Source: a virus
IMG/VR virus record: IMGVR_UViG_3300025704_000016
Coordinates: 1 to 64,000 of that record
Reading direction: 5' to 3' (one strand)
DNA length: 64,000 bases
Shown here: in pieces, positions 59,845 through 64,000 of the stretch
Numbering within the stretch: the first letter of the stretch is position 1
Layout of the letters: each line of letters begins with the position of its first letter
Translations under genes and position numbers: made by a program
The notes under the pieces: model-generated
Database searches by the model: none
What the model saw: the letters and a program-made list of their open reading frames with translations, nothing else
Told to the model about the DNA's origin: nothing

Positions 59845-60020
59845 TGCATACTTTACAAGAAGAGATTACGATACAAGAGATTTTATCCGAAGCTAATGCT
59901 CATGGTTTAAGACTGGAAGTCAAAGAGAGTGCTGAAAAAATATGGAAAGAACGCCCATCCGACACAGAATTTACTTTACTGGATGCTTACCATTTAGCAT
60001 TTTTAGACTGGATAAAATAA
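59844..60020 (+). CDS. small hypothetical protein
   Basis: 58 residues from the ATG in TAATG. Acidic helical N-half (LQEEITIQEILSEANAHG), then EVKESAEKIWKERPSDTEFTLLDAYHLAFLDWIK. One base before the following ATG's upstream TAA. No family recognised; it is kept because it exactly fills the space between its neighbours with typical overlap. Confidence 0.6.
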   Translation: MHTLQEEITIQEILSEANAHGLRLEVKESAEKIWKERPSDTEFTLLDAYHLAFLDWIK

Positions 60021-60021
60021 T

Positions 60022-60450
60022 ATGTTAGACGAAACTAAACTATTTGACTTCGTAAAGATCATGTTTACGAAGCGAGATCAATTTTATAAAATTAAGAACC
60101 ACAACAAGAAGCGCCATCACTTTATGATTAATCGCTTCTTTGCTATTAAGTTCCCAAGTAACGCTAATCTCTTTAATCACAACGGGATCAACGGAGCTGC
60201 AGTTGTAGAATCATGGAGCATGGTCGCTATGCGATTTAAGTCTGTGCCCGGCTGGTGGTACACTAAAACTAAAAAGGCTAAGACCACAGCCAAGGATAAA
60301 TATATTCCAAGCGAAGGTGCCGTTAGAATCTATATGGAGAAGAATGAAATTGGCAACAGAGAGTTTAAAGAACTTGAGCAGTTTGCCAAAGAAAGTCTAT
60401 ACGCCGACTTAAAAAAGATTGAAGAGCAGGTTGATGTTTACTCAAAATAA
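60022..60450 (+). CDS. possible clamp loader small subunit gp62
   Basis: 142 residues, basic. LFDFVKIMFTKRD, then HFMINRFFAIKFPSNANLFN and VPGWWYTKTKK vaguely follow the cyanophage gp62 order (N-terminal helix, FIVNRALS-type strand, Lys-rich Trp segment). Located 1.5 kb after gp44, consistent with a clamp-loader role, but the similarity is weak. Could be another replication accessory protein. Confidence 0.35.
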   Translation: MLDETKLFDFVKIMFTKRDQFYKIKNHNKKRHHFMINRFFAIKFPSNANLFNHNGINGAAVVESWSMVAMRFKSVPGWWYTKTKKAKTTAKDKYIPSEGAVRIYMEKNEIGNREFKELEQFAKESLYADLKKIEEQVDVYSK

Positions 60451-61084
60451 AGATACATTTTCAGAGATAATAGACATCACACTCTATAAGTATAACTCTA
60501 TTGATCTAAAGATCTGGGGCATCCTCACGCGCCATTATAATTCTAGGAAACTAACAGACGATTCGGTCTTAATCTCATTTAGTGACCTTAACGTAATAAT
60601 CAATAGCTATTTCCATAATGACCTAAACCGGATAGATTCTATCGGTGACTCTTTAATGCACAAAGAAGCCACTTCAATCTATTTTATCAAGAAGATCTTC
60701 GACAACATGGAAAACATACGCTGGGTAAAGATTACTCTCAACAAGAATATGAACTATAAGCGTGTTGTTGAAATCGATCAGATGAAGACTATTAAATTCA
60801 GCATTAAAACACTAAGAGGTACTTTTAGACTATTTGAACACTTCAATGAACATCAGATCTATGTTTTAAATAAGATATTAATCAAAATGGGCGTCTTTAA
60901 ACGAGGTGAACATTTTGTAGTGATTAAGACCCAAGATCTTTTAAACCGAATTGACAACTACTTAAACGAAAACAATACAAACGAGATCTTCACACTCTTA
61001 AACGCAATTATACATTATTTTGAAGTATATGAGGTTGATAACCCAGAAATACTCTTAATCACCGATATTGAGTCTGATATATAA
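60434..61084 (+). CDS. hypothetical protein
   Basis: 216 residues from ATG 60434, overlapping the upstream gene by 17 bases; a TTG five codons earlier is less likely. Alpha/beta content, Asn- and Ile-rich; the middle has VKITLNKNMNYKRVVEID and the C-part MGVFKRGEHFVVIKTQDLL. No family recognised. It is the last gene of the rnh unit, where T4 has dsbA, 33 and 59, but I see no likeness to these. The stop overlaps a late promoter for the next virion gene. Confidence 0.5.
   Translation: MFTQNKDTFSEIIDITLYKYNSIDLKIWGILTRHYNSRKLTDDSVLISFSDLNVIINSYFHNDLNRIDSIGDSLMHKEATSIYFIKKIFDNMENIRWVKITLNKNMNYKRVVEIDQMKTIKFSIKTLRGTFRLFEHFNEHQIYVLNKILIKMGVFKRGEHFVVIKTQDLLNRIDNYLNENNTNEIFTLLNAIIHYFEVYEVDNPEILLITDIESDI
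61076..61084 (+). promoter_or_regulatory. late-type promoter element GATATATAA
   Basis: GATATATAA overlaps the stop of the previous gene, 32 bases before the ATG at 61108. Confidence 0.66.
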
Positions 61085-61107
61085 ACAAAATACAGACTTA
61101 AGCCTCA

Positions 61108-63048
61108 ATGGTAAATAATTTTACAGCAGACCAGATCGGTGATGTAATATATGCAAAGCTAGAAAATCCATACTTAAACGTACAAAGCGTTTTAAGCTGG
61201 ACATCAGTTGTTGGTGTTAGTACACCAAACACTAGTGGCACTCTTAACTTTGTGGCTGCATCTACCACAGTTACTGGCACTAACACGAACTTGAGTTTAA
61301 TCTCAGGAGATCAGTTTATCGTAGGTAATGAATATTATACAGTCGACCAAGTAGTTGACGCGAATACGTTTACAGTTACACAAGCACCGACATTTACAGC
61401 AAGTGGTCTGACTTTCTATTTACCAGAAGACGCAAACAATCTTTTTACATATCAATACCGTTGGTCGCAAGGTGAAGAGGCTGGTGAGATGAGCCAGCTA
61501 CTACCTTTGACAACTAACAATGGACCATATGATCTACTAGGACTTAATTTTGACCCAGATCAACCACTTTGGATTGAACTTAGGCTAGAAGTTGATAGAC
61601 TAAGCAATGTTAACAAGATAACACTACTTTCATTGACTTATGAACTAAGTACTGCTGATGGTACAATTATTAGCTGTCCAGAATTCTGTGGTGAATGCGT
61701 AGACCCATATGCAATGACAGGTTGTGCAAATATCATAGCAGAATGTACAGATGAAATGTGGGACCCATATGCCTTAACTAAACCAACTTCAGTTTACCGT
61801 CAAATTACAGACGTTTCAACTGAAATGTGGGGCCATCCAGTAAAATACTTTAGAGTTGAGCCAGATGATCGTAGTCGTGACGTAATCTTAAAAGAGTATT
61901 CACTCTATAACGTAAAAGAGTCGGCTGAGTTAAAGATCATGGTGCCGGGCAACGAATTTCCAACAAGAGAGTTTAACTATGACATTTTTGGTATGGGCTT
62001 CGATGAGTTTGAAATCCACCTAACCAAGACGCAGTTTGAGACAGCATTCGGTATTGGGCCAAGCCCACGCAGCAGAGACTATCTCTACTTTCCAAAAATG
62101 AACCGTATGTATGAGGTTAGCTCAATTGCATATGCAGATGAGTTTAATCTGGACCTAACTTACTGGAAACTAATGCTGCGCAAATATGAAGAGCGTACTA
62201 GCAATATCCATGAAGATGAAACAGTAGAGCAAGAACTTGATGCACTAACAACTGGCGTAGAAGAAGTCTTTGGCGAAGAGCGCCAAGAAGAGTTTGAGAA
62301 GATAACTAAACCAACACAGTATAAGACTGTTTATGCTGAAGTGAGTGATGGTGTTAGAGCTAGACTGCATAAAAAACTAACGATCTCGGATGCCGAGTTA
62401 AGAAATCAATGGACTGTAGTCTCTAAAAATAATTATGATCTAGACTCTACAGTAGACAAGTCAATGGAGCTTGTAGCATACAATAAAACATCAAGCTTAA
62501 CGGAAGACCAAAACTTAGCAATTACGATCTGGTTTAGACCTAAACTAGTAGATACAACTGAGCAGGTAATTATAGACGGTTTTAACAACAATAAAGGCCT
62601 TAAGATTACAACAAACGGTTCAAGCATAAAGGCTTATATTAATGACGACACGCAGATCTTTGGCAGCGGCTTAAACCTAGAAAATAACGTGTGGTATGGC
62701 CTAGTCTTTAACCTAAGCAATACGTTTAGTCAGACTTCATGTAACTTGTATAGATTAGACCCGAATAGTAACCGACAGGCGCCAAGCAATGCTACTAAAA
62801 CACTAGTCTCTAGACTCAACGAGACTAAAACATTTACGAGCCCATATGTCTGGCCAGCAGTTAAGAACTGGATGCTTATGCCTTCTAAAATGGATGCGAC
62901 TAACATCAGAATCTTCCAGAAGACAATCGGACAAGACCAACACACAAACGTGCTACAACAATATGTTGTTAGAGATTCTCAACTAGCACACGTGATCGAT
63001 AATGCTATTCCTTCAGTTCAGTTAAGAAGGTACAGCCAGTCTAGATAA
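61108..63048 (+). CDS. virion structural protein with C-terminal LamG-like domain
   Basis: 646 residues. N-terminal beta domain (to ~175), then a Cys cluster with a duplicated phrase (CVDPYAMTGC and EMWDPYAL, ~190-220), a central domain with RSRDYLYFPKMNRMYEVSS and WKLMLRKYEER, a short acidic coiled coil (~370-400), and a C-terminal jelly-roll resembling concanavalin/LamG carbohydrate-binding domains (AITIWFRPK, VIIDGF, WYGLVFNLS). Late promoter in front and gp16 behind point to a neck, baseplate or fibre component. Binding to a sugar receptor is possible but not shown. Confidence 0.6.
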   Translation: MVNNFTADQIGDVIYAKLENPYLNVQSVLSWTSVVGVSTPNTSGTLNFVAASTTVTGTNTNLSLISGDQFIVGNEYYTVDQVVDANTFTVTQAPTFTASGLTFYLPEDANNLFTYQYRWSQGEEAGEMSQLLPLTTNNGPYDLLGLNFDPDQPLWIELRLEVDRLSNVNKITLLSLTYELSTADGTIISCPEFCGECVDPYAMTGCANIIAECTDEMWDPYALTKPTSVYRQITDVSTEMWGHPVKYFRVEPDDRSRDVILKEYSLYNVKESAELKIMVPGNEFPTREFNYDIFGMGFDEFEIHLTKTQFETAFGIGPSPRSRDYLYFPKMNRMYEVSSIAYADEFNLDLTYWKLMLRKYEERTSNIHEDETVEQELDALTTGVEEVFGEERQEEFEKITKPTQYKTVYAEVSDGVRARLHKKLTISDAELRNQWTVVSKNNYDLDSTVDKSMELVAYNKTSSLTEDQNLAITIWFRPKLVDTTEQVIIDGFNNNKGLKITTNGSSIKAYINDDTQIFGSGLNLENNVWYGLVFNLSNTFSQTSCNLYRLDPNSNRQAPSNATKTLVSRLNETKTFTSPYVWPAVKNWMLMPSKMDATNIRIFQKTIGQDQHTNVLQQYVVRDSQLAHVIDNAIPSVQLRRYSQSR

Positions 63049-63052
63049 GCTA

Positions 63053-63061
63053 GATATATAC
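63053..63061 (+). promoter_or_regulatory. late-type promoter element GATATATAC
   Basis: GATATATAC, 27 bases before the ATG at 63080, in front of the terminase genes. Confidence 0.62.
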
Positions 63062-63079
63062 TATATAAAAGTATAATTT

Positions 63080-63736
63080 ATGAGCGAAGATAAAAGAAGT
63101 ATATCTGAGCAGGCAGACGAGATTAGACGTGAGTTAGATAATCTAATCGGTGATGAAGAGTCAATTGACGTTGAATCTGATCCAAGAGACCTGCCAGCAA
63201 CACAGAGAAATACACAGTTAATGGCACCAGCCAACTATGGCGATATGAAAGCATCGGCCACTAAGAAGGCCAAGAAGACCATTACAAGCTTGATGAAATT
63301 CTATCTCGATGCAGATATTATCGAGAAGGATGAATATATCCAGGCTAAAAAGAAGATGGATGAGATGACAATGTCATCATTAATCTATCAACTACAAGCC
63401 GGTGAAAGAGCCCTGACTACACTATTACAAACAATCGACCACGGTGAATTGGCACCAAGAATGTTTGAAGTGCTTGCAACTCTGCAGAAATCAATGTTAG
63501 ACATCATCAAATCGCAGACCATGTACCTGATGGCAGCCGAAGAGGCTACCAAAAGAATAGCACGTGATATTGAAATCTATAAGAAAAGAGATGATAAACG
63601 CGAGATTGAAGAAGCCGGTGGTGACAGTAGCAGCAGAAACGTACAGCGTGGAACTAAGGATCTAATGCAGGCCATCCAACAGGGTATTAACCAAGCAGAC
63701 ATTGAAGACATTGAGGACGTAGAAACCGAAGACTAA
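63080..63736 (+). CDS. 16: terminase small subunit gp16
   Basis: 218 residues (T4 gp16 164). Acidic disordered N-terminus, then a long helical/coiled-coil core (~60-180) that would form the oligomeric ring, and an acidic C-terminus (DIEDIEDVETED). Called mainly because it lies three bases before gp17, the order found in T4, and has the expected helical build. It recognises phage DNA and regulates the packaging motor. Confidence 0.65.
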   Translation: MSEDKRSISEQADEIRRELDNLIGDEESIDVESDPRDLPATQRNTQLMAPANYGDMKASATKKAKKTITSLMKFYLDADIIEKDEYIQAKKKMDEMTMSSLIYQLQAGERALTTLLQTIDHGELAPRMFEVLATLQKSMLDIIKSQTMYLMAAEEATKRIARDIEIYKKRDDKREIEEAGGDSSSRNVQRGTKDLMQAIQQGINQADIEDIEDVETED

Positions 63737-63739
63737 TTT

Positions 63740-64000
63740 ATGAGCGATTACGTAGGAGATAATAAATGGATCCCAAAAGGAGAATCTGATGTAGAATCTG
63801 ACAGAATTGTCTGGTCTACAAAACAGATTAACGATCTTCTTTTAGCTCTTGACCAGGGGTATCGACCTAAGGTTAAGATGCCTTTTTATGAAGGTAAACA
63901 ATTTCTAAGACGTGGTAATGTTGTCTTTGAATATACTGATGCTGAGGTTGCTGAACTAGCAAGGTGTGCCACAGATATTGTCTACTTTGCAGAGAAGTAT
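63740..64000 (+). CDS. 17: terminase large subunit gp17 (3' truncated by window edge)
   Basis: The first 87 residues are present. The end of this stretch, FEYTDAEVAELARCATDIVYFAEKY, matches the start of the T4-type large terminase (ATPase plus nuclease packaging motor), which has an E.....C..D..YF.E.Y segment just before the ATPase domain. Walker motifs lie beyond the window. Starts three bases after gp16. Confidence 0.75.
   Translation, partial: MSDYVGDNKWIPKGESDVESDRIVWSTKQINDLLLALDQGYRPKVKMPFYEGKQFLRRGNVVFEYTDAEVAELARCATDIVYFAEKY

Noticed and set aside
60434-61084. gp59 helicase loader
   Set aside because: Length (216 against 217 residues) and neighbourhood fit, but I see no sequence likeness to T4 gp59, so it is left as hypothetical.

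Overview
The window is a continuous piece of a T4-like myovirus genome, almost certainly from a phage of a Bacteroidota host. Nearly every T4 core replication, recombination and head gene can be recognised from its motifs: gp32, primase, UvsY, UvsW, split gp43, gp45, gp44, UvsX, gp41, gp46/47, RNase H, gp55, gp4, gp15, gp20, a gp21-gp22 fusion, gp23, gp16 and gp17. The host guess rests on low GC, A-rich leaders without Shine-Dalgarno sequences, two promoters resembling the Bacteroidota TAnnTTTG element, and Ser-Gly-Thr linker repeats in virion proteins. I see no tRNA, CRISPR array, insertion sequence or integrase. No gene-free stretch exceeds about 160 bases.

Layout. 1-12.3 kb: virion structural operon (giant structural protein cut by the window edge, collagen-like fibre protein, membrane-anchored coiled-coil protein, tube-like protein). 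12.3-17.9 kb: RuvC-like nuclease, gp32, primase, UvsY, UvsW. 17.9-26.4 kb: a cassette of odd multi-domain proteins carrying T4-type capsid-targeting N-termini and repeated prohead-protease sites. 26.4-31.2 kb: small early genes, a possible base-modification cluster and a dUTPase. 31.2-37.8 kb: a B-family DNA polymerase split in two, with nrdB, nrdA and the sliding clamp between the halves. 38-44 kb: UvsX, gp41, a gp33-like protein, gp47, gp46. 44.1-57 kb: late genes (a packaged-type AAA+ ATPase, gp15, late sigma gp55, gp4, portal, core, protease-scaffold fusion, capsid, coiled-coil protein). 57-61 kb: one minus-strand gene, clamp loader gp44, RNase H and small genes. 61-64 kb: virion protein, gp16 and the start of gp17.

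Two systems stand out. (1) A head-payload system: about ten proteins begin with, or contain internally, a short motif resembling the T4 internal-protein capsid-targeting sequence (M-K-x-F/Y-x-x-F-L-x-E). They also carry repeated (I/L/V)-x-E|A/G/S sites expected to be cut by the phage's own prohead protease. Several are polyproteins, among them an RNA-ligase-like nucleotidyltransferase, a ligase-like plus NMN-adenylyltransferase fusion and an AAA+ ATPase. They are predicted to be packaged, cleaved in the head and delivered with the DNA. (2) A late-transcription signal, GATATATA(A/T/G/C), placed mostly 27-36 bases before head and payload genes, together with encoded gp55 and gp33-like factors. 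The split polymerase, the possible thymine-hypermodification cluster and a shared C-terminal -LF tail on DNA-associated proteins (possible clamp-binding motif) are further points of interest. All function calls come from reading motifs by eye; no homology search was run.
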